In this document: one piece after another, positions 52,170-61,147 of the stretch
Layout: each line of letters starts with the position of its first letter
Numbering within the stretch: the stretch's first letter is position 1
DNA from: Candidatus Latescibacterota bacterium
Lineage (GTDB): Bacteria; JAAXHH01
Direction of reading: 5' to 3'
Assembly (NCBI GenBank): GCA_012270975.1
Contig: JAAXHH010000141.1
Span: forward strand, 248,335-312,334
Length of the DNA stretch: 64,000 nucleotides
The notes under the pieces: generated by a model
Told to the model about the DNA's origin: nothing
The model's database searches: none
Seen by the model: the letters and a program-made list of their open reading frames with translations, nothing else
Position numbers and translations under genes: made by a program

Positions 52170-53168
52170 ATGGAAACTATACTCGACGTCCGGAACCTGA
52201 AGAAACACTTTCCGATCCGTAAAGGACTCTGGCGGCGCAAGCGGGGCGACGTCCGGGCGGTGGACGGCGTCGATTTCCAGTGCGGCGCCGGGGAGACCCT
52301 CGGCCTGGCGGGCGAGAGCGGCTGCGGCAAGACTACGCTTGGACGATGTGTACTGAAGACGATCCCGCCCACGGACGGCGATATCTTCTTCGGCGCTGAA
52401 CGGGTGAATCTCAGTCCCCTGGACCGCCGCGAAATGCGTCCCTACCGCCACCGCATGCAGATGGTGTTCCAGGATCCGAACTCGTCCCTCAACCCCCGGA
52501 TGACGGTGAGCGACATCGTGGGGGAACCGCTCCGGGTGAACGGACTGGCCCGCGGGACCGAACTGGAGGACCGCGTGGCCGACCTGCTGGCCGACGTGGG
52601 GCTGAACGCGGCAGACATGCGCCGCTACCCCCACGCCTTCAGCGGGGGCCAGCGCCAGCGCATCGGCATCGCCCGGGCCCTGTCCCTCAGGCCCGAACTG
52701 ATCATCGCGGACGAGCCCGTGTCGGCCCTGGACGTATCCGTGCAGTCCCAGATCCTGAACCTGCTGGCCTCGCTCAAGGATCGCATGGGCCTGTCCTACA
52801 TCTTCATTACCCACGACCTGAGCGTGCTGCAGCATATCAGCGACCGGGTGGCGATCATGTACCTCGGCCGGATCGTGGAAACGGGTCCCGCCGAGCAGGT
52901 CTACCACCATCCACTGCATCCCTACACGGAGGCGCTGATCTCCGCCGTCCCGGTGGCCGATCCCGCGGTACAGAAGAAACGGACGCGCATCGCCCTGTCC
53001 GGCGACGTACCCGATCCCGCGTCGCCGCCGAAAGGATGTCATTTCCATCCCCGGTGCCGGCATGCCACGGACCTGTGCCGGGAAGAAGAACCGGAACTCA
53101 AGACCTATCCCGGAGGCGTCAAGGCGGCGTGCCACTATAGCGACACGCTGTCTCTCGAGGGTATTTGA
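52170..53168 (+). CDS. ABC transporter ATP-binding protein, DppF/OppF type
   Basis: 332 residues; the ATG at 52170 is one base after the DppD-type stop. Walker [13 protein letters not shown]-loop [12 protein letters not shown], signature [16 protein letters not shown], Walker [16 protein letters not shown] and H-loop ITHDLSVL. The N-terminal [22 protein letters not shown] is typical for DppF. A C-terminal oligo_HPY domain with four Cys ([14 protein letters not shown]...) follows. It forms the ATPase heterodimer with the preceding product. Confidence 0.94.
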   Translation: METILDVRNLKKHFPIRKGLWRRKRGDVRAVDGVDFQCGAGETLGLAGESGCGKTTLGRCVLKTIPPTDGDIFFGAERVNLSPLDRREMRPYRHRMQMVFQDPNSSLNPRMTVSDIVGEPLRVNGLARGTELEDRVADLLADVGLNAADMRRYPHAFSGGQRQRIGIARALSLRPELIIADEPVSALDVSVQSQILNLLASLKDRMGLSYIFITHDLSVLQHISDRVAIMYLGRIVETGPAEQVYHHPLHPYTEALISAVPVADPAVQKKRTRIALSGDVPDPASPPKGCHFHPRCRHATDLCREEEPELKTYPGGVKAACHYSDTLSLEGI

Positions 53169-53199
53169 CCGGATGGACGAATTTAACACGGAGTCCAGG

Positions 53200-55191
53200 A
53201 TGAATTCAGCCGCAAAGAACCTGCTGATTTGTCTGCTTGTGACGGCCCTGGCCGGACTGCCGGCCTGCACCGGCGGCGGATCTAACCCGGACCCGACGGT
53301 TGCCGGGTCCGCACCGGATTCGTCGGCCTCCAGCTCTACATCAGACCCAACGGTTTCCGACCCCGCAGCCCGGACGTCGCTGGAAGCGCCCGATCTGGCC
53401 GCCCGGGTGGCGGCGGGCACCCTGCCGCCCCTCCACGAGCGGATCCCGGCCAACCCGCTCGTGGCCAAAAACGATTACGAGGGGTACGACGGCCCGGGGG
53501 TCTACGGCGGGACCTGGCGCAAGTTCCACAACAACACCGATCTCGGTTCCTGGAAGATGATCGCCGGATACGCCCCGCTGATCCGGTGGAACCGGCTGAC
53601 CACGGGCCTCGAGCCGGGTCTGGCGGAATCGTGGACGTTCAACGAGGACGGCACGGAACTGACGCTCAAGCTGCGGGAGGGCGTCCGGTGGTCCGACGGC
53701 CATCCCTATACCTCGGCGTCCTTCCGCGCATGGTACGACCTGTGCCTCGACGACCGCCACCGGTACCCACCTCCCGTCTGGTGCCTCGTGGACGGCAAGC
53801 CCATGGTAGTCGAGACCCCGGACGATTACACCATCGTCATGAAGTTCGCCGGGCCCAACTGGCTGGTGCCCCTGTGGCTGGCGACCGGGTTCTGGTGGAG
53901 CGAAGAGTACAACGTGCCGGAACACTACATGAAGCAGTTCCACCCGGACCACAACGACGACGTGGACGACTTTGTCCTCTACGAGAAGCGCAGGCTGCCC
54001 CAGCGCAACCCGGAACAGCCGTCCCTGTGGCCGTGGACCATTTCCCGCATCGAAAAGGGCGGCTTCCGGGTGATCCTTGAGCGGAACCCCTATTACTACG
54101 TCGTGGACGACCACGGCCGGCAACTCCCCTACATCGACCAGGTGGTCACGACCCTGGTCCCCGAGGCCCAGATCCGGGTCCTGAGGGTGCTGGCCGGCGA
54201 GGTGGACTGTCAGTTCCGCGATATGCAACTCCGGGACTTCTCCCTCTTCATGGAAGGCCGGGCAAAGGGGGAATACCGCGTCAAGCTATGGGAGAGCGCT
54301 TCCGGAGCGGATCCGGCGATCAACCTGAACTGGTCGGACAACGACCCGGTCCTCCGTGGCCTGATCCGCGACCAGCGGTTCCGCAAGGCGCTCGCCGCGG
54401 CCATCGACCGCGAGAAATGCAACGCCGTCGCCTTCAAGGGCCTCGCGCAACCCCAGGCCGCCACGGTGAGCGAGGAGGGCTGGCATTTCCTGGATCCGGA
54501 GGGGGCGCGACTGTTCGATCTGTGGAAGGCCACCGACGCGGACTACGACATTCCGATGGCGAACCGGCTGCTGGACGAGATGGGGCTCACCCGCCGCGAC
54601 ACCGAGGGATACCGGCTCCGCCCCGACGGCCAGCGGTTGAGCCTCGTGCTGGACGCACCGGCCGCGGCGCACATCGCCCACGAGAACGACGTGGCCCTGA
54701 TCGTAGCCGAGGGATGGCGGGAACTGGGACTGGAAATCATCATATACACGCCGCCGGGCGCTGAACTCAGGCTGCGCCGCGACCTGGGCGAGTTCACCGT
54801 CCATCTTCACGGCGAGGCCGAAATGGACCTGTTCACCTACCCCGATTGGGTATTCCCGACGATGGGGAAATACTGGCATCCCAAGGTGGGGAAGTGGTAT
54901 GAGACGGGCGGGGAAAAGGGCGAGGCTCCGACGGGCGTCATGGTCGAGCTGCTCGACCTCTACGACCGGATCAAGCGCGAGAAAGACCTGGAAGCCCGGC
55001 ACCTGCTAGTGCAGGACGCCGTGCGGATCCACATCGAACACGGCCCGTTCCACCTGGGCACCGTGGCCCGGACACCCAAACCCGTCATCGTGAAGAACAA
55101 CTTCCACAACGTGCCCGACGGCGGTATTCTCGGCCCCTGGGCCGTCGTGGGGCCCGCGACGAGTTTTCCCGAGCAGTTCTATATCGAATGA
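53200..55191 (+). CDS. ABC transporter substrate-binding lipoprotein (family 5)
   Basis: 663 residues from ATG 53200, chosen because MNSAAKNLLICLLVTALAGLPAC is a clean lipoprotein signal; ATG 53173 would add nine residues including acidic ones. The sequence after the Cys is a Ser/Pro-rich linker, then the solute-binding fold: WKMIAGYAPLIRW, ESWTFNEDGTELTLKLREGVRWSDGHPYTSASFRAWYD, YYVVDDHGRQLPYIDQVV and QRFRKALAAAIDREKCN. Larger than typical OppA (about 540), with extra loops around residues 230-300. It delivers a peptide or other ligand to the permeases that follow. Overlaps the next start as ATGA. Confidence 0.9.
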   Translation: MNSAAKNLLICLLVTALAGLPACTGGGSNPDPTVAGSAPDSSASSSTSDPTVSDPAARTSLEAPDLAARVAAGTLPPLHERIPANPLVAKNDYEGYDGPGVYGGTWRKFHNNTDLGSWKMIAGYAPLIRWNRLTTGLEPGLAESWTFNEDGTELTLKLREGVRWSDGHPYTSASFRAWYDLCLDDRHRYPPPVWCLVDGKPMVVETPDDYTIVMKFAGPNWLVPLWLATGFWWSEEYNVPEHYMKQFHPDHNDDVDDFVLYEKRRLPQRNPEQPSLWPWTISRIEKGGFRVILERNPYYYVVDDHGRQLPYIDQVVTTLVPEAQIRVLRVLAGEVDCQFRDMQLRDFSLFMEGRAKGEYRVKLWESASGADPAINLNWSDNDPVLRGLIRDQRFRKALAAAIDREKCNAVAFKGLAQPQAATVSEEGWHFLDPEGARLFDLWKATDADYDIPMANRLLDEMGLTRRDTEGYRLRPDGQRLSLVLDAPAAAHIAHENDVALIVAEGWRELGLEIIIYTPPGAELRLRRDLGEFTVHLHGEAEMDLFTYPDWVFPTMGKYWHPKVGKWYETGGEKGEAPTGVMVELLDLYDRIKREKDLEARHLLVQDAVRIHIEHGPFHLGTVARTPKPVIVKNNFHNVPDGGILGPWAVVGPATSFPEQFYIE

Positions 55192-56174
55192 TCAACTACG
55201 TCATCAAGCGCTGTCTCCTGGCCATCCCGACCCTCCTGGCCATCTCGATGATCGGCTTCGTCATCATCCAGCTGCCGGAGGGCGACTTCCTGGACCGCAA
55301 GATCCAGGAACTGGAGGAGATGTACGGCGACAGCAGCTCGATCGCGCGCATCGACGAGTTGCGCGAGCGCTACGGTCTGGACCGGCCCATGTGGCGGCAG
55401 TACGTGGGCTGGATCTCGGGGTTCGTCGTGGGGGATTTCGGCGAGTCCTTCGAATACGAACAGGAAGTCAACCAGCTGATCTGGGACCGGCTCGCCTTCA
55501 CCGTGCTCATCGCCCTGGGCGCCCTGCTGTTCACCTACGCCGTGGCCATCCCCATCGGCATCTACTCGGCCACCCACCAGTACCGCCTGTCCGACAACGT
55601 GCTGTCCTTCATGAGCTTCATCGGCATGTCCATGCCGGGCTTCCTGCTGGCCCTCGCCCTCCTGGTCTTCGTCTTCGAAATCTACCGGATACCGCTGTTC
55701 GGCCTCTTCTCGAGCGAGTACGAAGGCGCGCCCTGGACCTGGGACAAACTCGTCGACTTTTTGAAACACCTCTGGATCCCGGTCATCGTGGTGGGCATCA
55801 ACGGCACGGCCGGCCTGATGCGCATCATGCGCGGCAACCTGCTGGACGTCCTCGGCCAGCCTTTCGTCCAGACGGCCCGGGCCAAGGGCCTCAAGGAATC
55901 CGTCGTCGTCATCAAGCACGCGGCGCGCATCGCCATCAACCCGCTGATCACGATCCTGGGCATGAGCCTGCCGAACATCCTCTCCGGGGCCACGATCGTG
56001 GCGATCGTCCTGGGCCTGCCGACCGTAGGACCGCTGCTGCTGCGCGCCCTGGTCGCCGAGGACATCTATCTCGCCGGCACCCTGCTGATGATGTTCAGCC
56101 TGCTCCTGATCATCGGCAACATCCTGGCCGACATCGCGCTGGCCTGGGCGGATCCGAGGATACGGTATGAATGA
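55188..56174 (+). CDS. ABC transporter permease, DppB/OppB type
   Basis: 328 residues, six helices. N-terminal IKRCLLAIPTLLAISMIGFVIIQLPEGDF and the EAA loop ARAKGLKESVVVIKHAARIAINPLITILGMSLPNILSGATIVAIVLGLPTVGPLL are characteristic. A long periplasmic loop (about residues 30-95) carries FLDRKIQELEEMYGDSSS. Start overlaps the binding-protein stop by ATGA. It pairs with the DppC-type permease 60 bases downstream. Confidence 0.93.
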   Translation: MINYVIKRCLLAIPTLLAISMIGFVIIQLPEGDFLDRKIQELEEMYGDSSSIARIDELRERYGLDRPMWRQYVGWISGFVVGDFGESFEYEQEVNQLIWDRLAFTVLIALGALLFTYAVAIPIGIYSATHQYRLSDNVLSFMSFIGMSMPGFLLALALLVFVFEIYRIPLFGLFSSEYEGAPWTWDKLVDFLKHLWIPVIVVGINGTAGLMRIMRGNLLDVLGQPFVQTARAKGLKESVVVIKHAARIAINPLITILGMSLPNILSGATIVAIVLGLPTVGPLLLRALVAEDIYLAGTLLMMFSLLLIIGNILADIALAWADPRIRYE

Positions 56175-56234
56175 CGTGACTTGCCAATTTCCACATAACC
56201 GTTGGCCGCGCGGCCGGGTTCGGGGAGCATTAAA

Positions 56235-57308
56235 ATGACCACGACCACGGCCGAACAGGCAGCAACTGTCCAGGATTCGGGCTATCTCAGCTACCGTACG
56301 CTGATCTGGCGCAGGTTCCGGAAGAACCGGATGGGCATCGCTGCGGCGGCGGTCCTGGCGATGTTCTACTTCGCGGCCCTGTTTGCCGGCACTTTTTCCC
56401 CCTACGACCACAACGAAATCCGGATCCAGGTCCGGTACCTGCCGCCCCAGGAACTGCATTTCGACTGGTCCGGCGGGTTCTACGTGAACGGCCTGACTTC
56501 CACGCAGAACCCCGTCACGCTGGAGCTAGAGTACGAGACGGACCCGTCCCGGCGGTACCCGGTCCGGTTCCTGTCACGGGACGGCGGCGGAGATTTCAGG
56601 CTGATCCATTCCGCGGGCCCCATGTACCTCCTCGGTACGGACCGCATGGGCCGCGACCTGCTCTCCCGCATGATCCACGGCGGCCGCGTATCGCTCACAG
56701 TGGGGATCATCGGCGTGTTCCTCAGCCTGATCCTCGGATCCGTACTCGGCACGCTCTCCGGTTACTTCGGCGGCTGGATCGACCACGCCCTGCAACGCGT
56801 CGTCGAGATCCTGGCCTCCTTCCCGCCGATCCCCCTCTGGATGGCCCTGGGCGCTGCCCTGCCTGCCGGATGGACGAGCATCGAGACCTACCTGGGCATC
56901 ACGATCATCCTGTCCATCATCAGCTGGGGCGGCCTGGCCCGTGAAGTCCGGGGCAAGGTCCTCGTGTTCCGGGAACAGGATTACACCACGGCGGCGCGGT
57001 CGGCCGGCGCGGGACACTGGTACATCATTTCGCGCCACCTGCTGCCCGGGTGCTACAGCCACATCATCGTAGTGGCCACGCTGGCCATACCGGGGATGAT
57101 CCTGGGCGAAACGGCCCTGAGCTTCCTGGGCCTCGGCATCCGGCCCCCCATGACCAGTTGGGGCGTGCTGCTCGAAGAGGCGCAGCGCGTGACGGTGCTG
57201 CTGAACCATCCCTGGCTGCTCTTTCCAGCCGCTCCGGTGCTGGTCGTGGTCATCGCCTTCAACTTCCTGGGAGACGCATTGCGCGACGCCGCGGATCCCT
57301 ATTCGTGA
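56235..57308 (+). CDS. ABC transporter permease, DppC/OppC type
   Basis: 357 residues from ATG 56235 with GGGGAG upstream; the in-frame start at 56202 lacks a site. One cytosolic and TM segment (RFRKNRMGIAAAAVLAMFYFAALFAGTF), a long periplasmic stretch, then MYLLGTDRMGRDLLSRMIHGGRVSLTVG and the EAA loop AARSAGAGHWYIISRHLLPGCYSHIIVVATLAIPGMILGETALSFLGLG. The periplasmic insert (residues about 60-125) is larger than in common DppC. It completes a five-gene importer (two ATPases, binding protein, two permeases). Confidence 0.93.
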   Translation: MTTTTAEQAATVQDSGYLSYRTLIWRRFRKNRMGIAAAAVLAMFYFAALFAGTFSPYDHNEIRIQVRYLPPQELHFDWSGGFYVNGLTSTQNPVTLELEYETDPSRRYPVRFLSRDGGGDFRLIHSAGPMYLLGTDRMGRDLLSRMIHGGRVSLTVGIIGVFLSLILGSVLGTLSGYFGGWIDHALQRVVEILASFPPIPLWMALGAALPAGWTSIETYLGITIILSIISWGGLAREVRGKVLVFREQDYTTAARSAGAGHWYIISRHLLPGCYSHIIVVATLAIPGMILGETALSFLGLGIRPPMTSWGVLLEEAQRVTVLLNHPWLLFPAAPVLVVVIAFNFLGDALRDAADPYS

Positions 57309-57365
57309 AAATAGTTGGCAGGGGGGAGGGTGCGGTATTAGTTGTAGTGGTCCCGGGAACCAGCG

Positions 57366-57431
57366 AAGGTGTGTATACGATGTAGGCAAGGCGTGAATGC
57401 GAAGTAGACAAGGTGTATATACAATGTCTCT
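57366..57431 (+). repeat. Three tandem imperfect 22-bp repeats upstream of the SDR gene
   Basis: Units at 57366-57387, 57388-57409 and 57410-57431 all begin AAGG(T/C)GT and align along their length, with unit 1 and unit 3 sharing TGTATAC/TATATAC. The last unit ends 12 bases before the AAGGAG of the SDR gene. Candidate operator array or slippage product. Confidence 0.7.
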
Positions 57432-57454
57432 ACGAACGAGATAAGGAGCATAGC

Positions 57455-58213
57455 ATGAGTGATACCGCCAAAGTCGCCTTGGTAACCGGAGCGGGTTCCG
57501 GTATCGGCAAGGCTTGTTCCCTGGCGCTGCTGGATGCAGGCTACAGTGTGGTCCTCGCGGGTCGGCGAAAAGAAGCCCTGGAGTCGACCGTGGCCGATGC
57601 CGGCGATGCCGCGGACCGATTACTGACCGTGCCCACGGACGTGGGCGTCGCCTCGCAGGTCGAGCGCCTCTTCGCAGAAACGAAGGCAGCCCACGGCCGC
57701 CTGGACCTGCTCTTCAACAACGCCGGGACCGGTGCGCCCGCCGTGCTCCTCGAGGATCTGACCGCCGAGCAGTGGCAGGCGGTGGTGGACGTCAACCTGA
57801 CGGGTTCCTTCCTCTGCACGAAGGAGGCCTTCAGGATCATGAAGGACCAGGATCCGCAGGGCGGCCGGATCATCAACAACGGGTCGGTCTCCGCCCACGT
57901 GCCCCGGCCGAACTCGGCGCCGTACACGGCCACCAAGCACGCCGTAACCGGCTTGACGCGTTCGACTTCCCTCGATGGGCGGAAGTACAACATCGCCTGT
58001 GGTCAGATCGACATAGGCAACGCGGCCACAGAGATGACCCAACGCATGCAGGAAGGCATCCTGCAGCCCACCGGCGACCTGCTGGCCGAGGCCAGGATGC
58101 ACGTGAAGAACGTGGCCGACGCCGTCGTCTTCATGGCCGGCCTGCCCCTCGACGCCAACGTACAGTTCATCACGGTCATGGCCACCACCATGCCGTACAT
58201 AGGACGGGGATAG
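57455..58213 (+). CDS. Short-chain dehydrogenase/reductase
   Basis: 252 residues from ATG 57455, with AAGGAG upstream; an earlier in-frame codon at 57413 has no such site. NAD(P) motif TGAGSGIG near the N-terminus, NNAG as [10 protein letters not shown], catalytic Ser in NNGSVSAH and YxxxK in [19 protein letters not shown] follows. Classical SDR length. A dehydrogenase for a hydroxyl group. Its stop is immediately followed by ATG of the dioxygenase gene at 58214, so the two are co-translated. Confidence 0.93.
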   Translation: MSDTAKVALVTGAGSGIGKACSLALLDAGYSVVLAGRRKEALESTVADAGDAADRLLTVPTDVGVASQVERLFAETKAAHGRLDLLFNNAGTGAPAVLLEDLTAEQWQAVVDVNLTGSFLCTKEAFRIMKDQDPQGGRIINNGSVSAHVPRPNSAPYTATKHAVTGLTRSTSLDGRKYNIACGQIDIGNAATEMTQRMQEGILQPTGDLLAEARMHVKNVADAVVFMAGLPLDANVQFITVMATTMPYIGRG

Positions 58214-58984
58214 ATGACAGAGACCCGAGCGAAACCGGTTGAAATCACCGAAGCGCAGAAGCAGCAGTACCAGGAGGAAGGATACTTCATTCTCGAGTCC
58301 GCCCTGGACGATGGACAGCTGGAATACATACGCGGCGAGTGCGACCGGTTGCGACTCGAGATGGAGGCCGAGATGGCACGGGAATCCGAGAAGTCCCGGG
58401 GCATCACCCACAAGGGCAGCCGTTATTTCATCTCGAACCGGCACCGCGACAATCCCAGCCTGCGGCCGTACATCTTCAGCGAGATCATGGCAGAGATCTG
58501 CAGAAGCACCCTGGGCGAAACCGCCTACCTCTTTCACGAACAGTTCGTGGTCAAGGGGCCCGAAGTCGGCATGAAATTCGGCTGGCACCAGGACTCGGGC
58601 TACGTGGGGTTCGACCATCGGCCCTACATGAGCTGCTGGGCGGCCCTCGACGACGTCTCCGACGAGAACGGCACGGTCTACATCCTGCCCTTTTCCCGCG
58701 CGGGCACGAGGCGCCGCCAGGATCACCGCATCGTGGACGAGACCAATGACAAGATAGGCTACTTCGGCGACGATCCGGGCGTGCCCGTGGTCGCGCCGGC
58801 CGGCAGCATCGCCGTATTCTCCAGTGTGTCCTTCCACCGCAGCAGCCCGAATACCTCCGACGGCTGGCGACGGGTATATCTTACGCAGTACTCCGCCGAA
58901 CCGATCCTGACCGAGGACGGCACGCGGAACTGGAGCAACGCGGAACCCTTTCTCGTGGAAGGCGAGCGGGTAACGACCGAATAG
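58214..58984 (+). CDS. Phytanoyl-CoA dioxygenase family protein
   Basis: 256 residues, complete and canonical. The metal site is WHQDSG (H-Q-D) and FHRSSPNTSDGWRR with the distal His, and Arg in GWRRVYLTQY for 2-oxoglutarate. N-terminal helical part EEGYFILESALDDGQLEYIRGE. Fe(II)/2-oxoglutarate-dependent hydroxylase of unknown substrate, predicted cytosolic. Sits between the SDR and the enolase-superfamily gene, consistent with one catabolic unit. Confidence 0.9.
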   Translation: MTETRAKPVEITEAQKQQYQEEGYFILESALDDGQLEYIRGECDRLRLEMEAEMARESEKSRGITHKGSRYFISNRHRDNPSLRPYIFSEIMAEICRSTLGETAYLFHEQFVVKGPEVGMKFGWHQDSGYVGFDHRPYMSCWAALDDVSDENGTVYILPFSRAGTRRRQDHRIVDETNDKIGYFGDDPGVPVVAPAGSIAVFSSVSFHRSSPNTSDGWRRVYLTQYSAEPILTEDGTRNWSNAEPFLVEGERVTTE

Positions 58985-59026
58985 GCGCCGCATCTGGATC
59001 AGATCCAGGAATAAAAGGAGCGGAAC

Positions 59027-60244
59027 GTGACCACCATCACCGGAGTGAAGTGCATCCGGACGCGTTCGAACGGCACCTGGGGCATCGTCAAGATCACCAC
59101 GAACCAGCCCGGCCTGCACGGCATCGGTTCGGCGAGTGACCACTACCACCAGCGGGCCGTCATCGAGGCCGTCGAGTCCATGCTGGCCCCGAGGCTCATC
59201 GGACGGGACGTCAGCCGCATCGAGGACATCTGGCAGACCTTCTACACGAGCGGTTATTGGCGCAACGGCGCCATCACCAACACGGCCCTTTCCGGGATCG
59301 ACATGGCCCTGTGGGACATCAAGGGCAAGGAAGCCGGCATGCCCGTCTACCAGCTCCTGGGCGGCGCCTGCCGGAGCGCCGTGCCCTGCTATGCCCACGC
59401 GGGGGGCGGCACGCCGGAAGCCTTGCTGGAAGCCATTCAGGGCTATCTCGATGAGGGATTTCCCGTGGTCCGATGCCAACTGGGCGGCTACGGCGGCGGA
59501 GGATTCATCCCCTCGGAAGAGGCGCCCCGGCCCACGAACGCCTGGCCCGCCGACAAGGTCTTCGACGACGAGGCCTATATAGAGGCCATTCCGAACATGT
59601 TCGAATACCTGCGTTCGAAACTCGGATTCGGCCCCAAGCTGACCCACGACGTGCACGAACATCTCCGGCCGCAGTCGGCGGTGGCCCTGTCGAAGCGCCT
59701 CGAACCCTACCGGCTCTTCTTCCTCGAGGACGTCCTTTCGCCTGAACAGGTACAGTGGTACCGCCTGATCCGCGAGCAGTGCACGACGCCCCAGGCCATG
59801 GGCGAACTCTTCGTGAATCCCCACGAATGGACGCCCCTCATCACCGAGCGCCTCATCGACTACGTCCGCGTGCGCGTATCCAAGGCGGGCGGCATCACGC
59901 CGTGCCGCAAGATCGCGAGCCTCTGCGAATCCTTCGGCATCAACACCGCCTGGCAAGAGGGCGGCGACAACGACCCGGTCAACCAGGCCGCGGCCGTCCA
60001 CCTCGACATGTCCAGCTGGTGCTTCGGAATCCAGGAAGAGAACACCTTCAGCGAAGAGGAATACGCGGCGTTCCCCGGCGCCTGCGAGCTAAGGAAAGGC
60101 CATCTCTACGCCAACGACAACCCGGGCCTTGGACTCGACATCGACGAGGATGCGGCTGCAAGGCTGCTGAACGCGGATGAAGCGGCGACGCCCCGGTACG
60201 CCGCGGAGGACCGCAGGGCGGATGGGTCGATCGTTCGGCCCTGA
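59027..60244 (+). CDS. Enolase-superfamily dehydratase, mannonate dehydratase/RspA-like
   Basis: 405 residues from GTG 59027, AAAGGAG upstream (59015-59021). Opens TITGVKCIRTRSNGTWGIVKITT; the barrel has KLTHDVHEHLRPQSAV, FFLEDVLSPEQV, MGELFVNPHEW and the VRVSKAGGITPCRKIASLCESFGINTAWQEGGDND segment, with the C-terminal CFGIQEENTFSEEE. These match the D-mannonate dehydratase/RspA subgroup (Mg-dependent, Asp/Glu ligands, length about 402-404). Members dehydrate D-mannonate or D-gluconate; some have other acid sugars as substrates. Third gene of the SDR-PhyH run; the neighbouring 2-hydroxyacid dehydrogenase may follow the product. Confidence 0.9.
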   Translation: MTTITGVKCIRTRSNGTWGIVKITTNQPGLHGIGSASDHYHQRAVIEAVESMLAPRLIGRDVSRIEDIWQTFYTSGYWRNGAITNTALSGIDMALWDIKGKEAGMPVYQLLGGACRSAVPCYAHAGGGTPEALLEAIQGYLDEGFPVVRCQLGGYGGGGFIPSEEAPRPTNAWPADKVFDDEAYIEAIPNMFEYLRSKLGFGPKLTHDVHEHLRPQSAVALSKRLEPYRLFFLEDVLSPEQVQWYRLIREQCTTPQAMGELFVNPHEWTPLITERLIDYVRVRVSKAGGITPCRKIASLCESFGINTAWQEGGDNDPVNQAAAVHLDMSSWCFGIQEENTFSEEEYAAFPGACELRKGHLYANDNPGLGLDIDEDAAARLLNADEAATPRYAAEDRRADGSIVRP

Positions 60245-60301
60245 CGCGGTCTGACTCGCAACGAGGCCGGTTTCAAACTCGCAAATTCATTGGAGTTTTC
60301 G

Positions 60302-61108
60302 CTAGGGCTTCGTATCGGCGTTGACAGGCGGCTCGTCATTGCCGATGAACCGCTCCGCCGTGTTTCTCGTGGCCGGATTTGTCCTGAAATCGGCAATCCA
60401 CGGCTCGCGGAAGTAGACCTGCTTCTCGCGCGGAAGGCCCGCGATGACTTCCGGTGGCGTCTTGAGCCGGTGCCAGTGCGTGGCCAGGTGGGAATAGGCG
60501 TTGAGGACGGTGACCCGGGGTTCGTCCCGGTTCCACACGGGACCGGCGTGACAGGTGTTCTCGGTGAAGAAGACCGCGCTCCCCGCGGGACAGGCATAGG
60601 TCATGAGAAACTGGCTCCGCTTGCCCTCCTCCAGGGACATGTGATCGGGATGCATGGGGAAGTTGGCCTTGTGGCTCCCCACCACGAAGTGCGTGCTCTG
60701 GTCTTCCATGCGTATATCCGTAAACTCGAAGATCACCCGGACCATGCCCGCGTAGATCTGATCGCGCTGCACCCGGTAGCCGAAGATGGGATCGATCTGT
60801 TTGGGGCCACCCCCGTGCAGTTCCCCGTGCGCTTCCCCCTTTTTGCGCCACACGCAGGAACAGTTCTCCAAACGGAAATCCTTGCTGATGATCTCCTCGA
60901 TCACGTCCACGACCGCGGGGTGGTCGATGAGCACGCTCGACGGTCCGCCCGGCACGTCCCGCTGTTCCGGCGGAAGCGATTCGGGGTCGTGCTTGATCAG
61001 GTAGATCTGCTCGCGGATCTCCTTGACTTCATCCGCGGTGAGTATGGCCGGCCGGACCAGAAACCCGGTCAAGTCGAATCGGAAGCGTTCTTCGTCGGTC
61101 ATGGACAT
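60302..61108 (-). CDS. Phytanoyl-CoA dioxygenase family protein with an atypical metal-binding segment
   Basis: 268 residues from ATG at 61108, AAGGAG upstream (ATG at 61102 possible). The overall pattern (FDLTGFLVRPAILTADEVKEIREQI, WRKKGEAHGELHGGGPKQIDP, NTCHAGPVWNRDEPRVTVL) is that of a PhyH-type oxygenase. The expected HxD reads H94-G-E96 or H98-G-G100 instead; both possible registers are discussed in the findings. The distal His lies in NTCHAG, and the 2-oxoglutarate Arg in EPRVTVL. Predicted cytosolic hydroxylase or related enzyme. Last gene of the minus-strand run, 39 bases after the dehydrogenase. Confidence 0.85.
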   Translation of the reverse strand: MSMTDEERFRFDLTGFLVRPAILTADEVKEIREQIYLIKHDPESLPPEQRDVPGGPSSVLIDHPAVVDVIEEIISKDFRLENCSCVWRKKGEAHGELHGGGPKQIDPIFGYRVQRDQIYAGMVRVIFEFTDIRMEDQSTHFVVGSHKANFPMHPDHMSLEEGKRSQFLMTYACPAGSAVFFTENTCHAGPVWNRDEPRVTVLNAYSHLATHWHRLKTPPEVIAGLPREKQVYFREPWIADFRTNPATRNTAERFIGNDEPPVNADTKP

Positions 61109-61147
61109 GGGGTGACTCCTTGTACGGATCCTCGTTAAGCCTCAAAA

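Noticed and set aside
51164..57308. Importer as a nickel-specific system
   Set aside because: No nickel-binding or NikA-specific features; only the general Opp/Dpp pattern is supported.
57620..60001. 793-codon antisense ORF across the SDR, PhyH and dehydratase genes
   Set aside because: It spans several clear plus-strand genes and has no domain; a GC-rich shadow frame.
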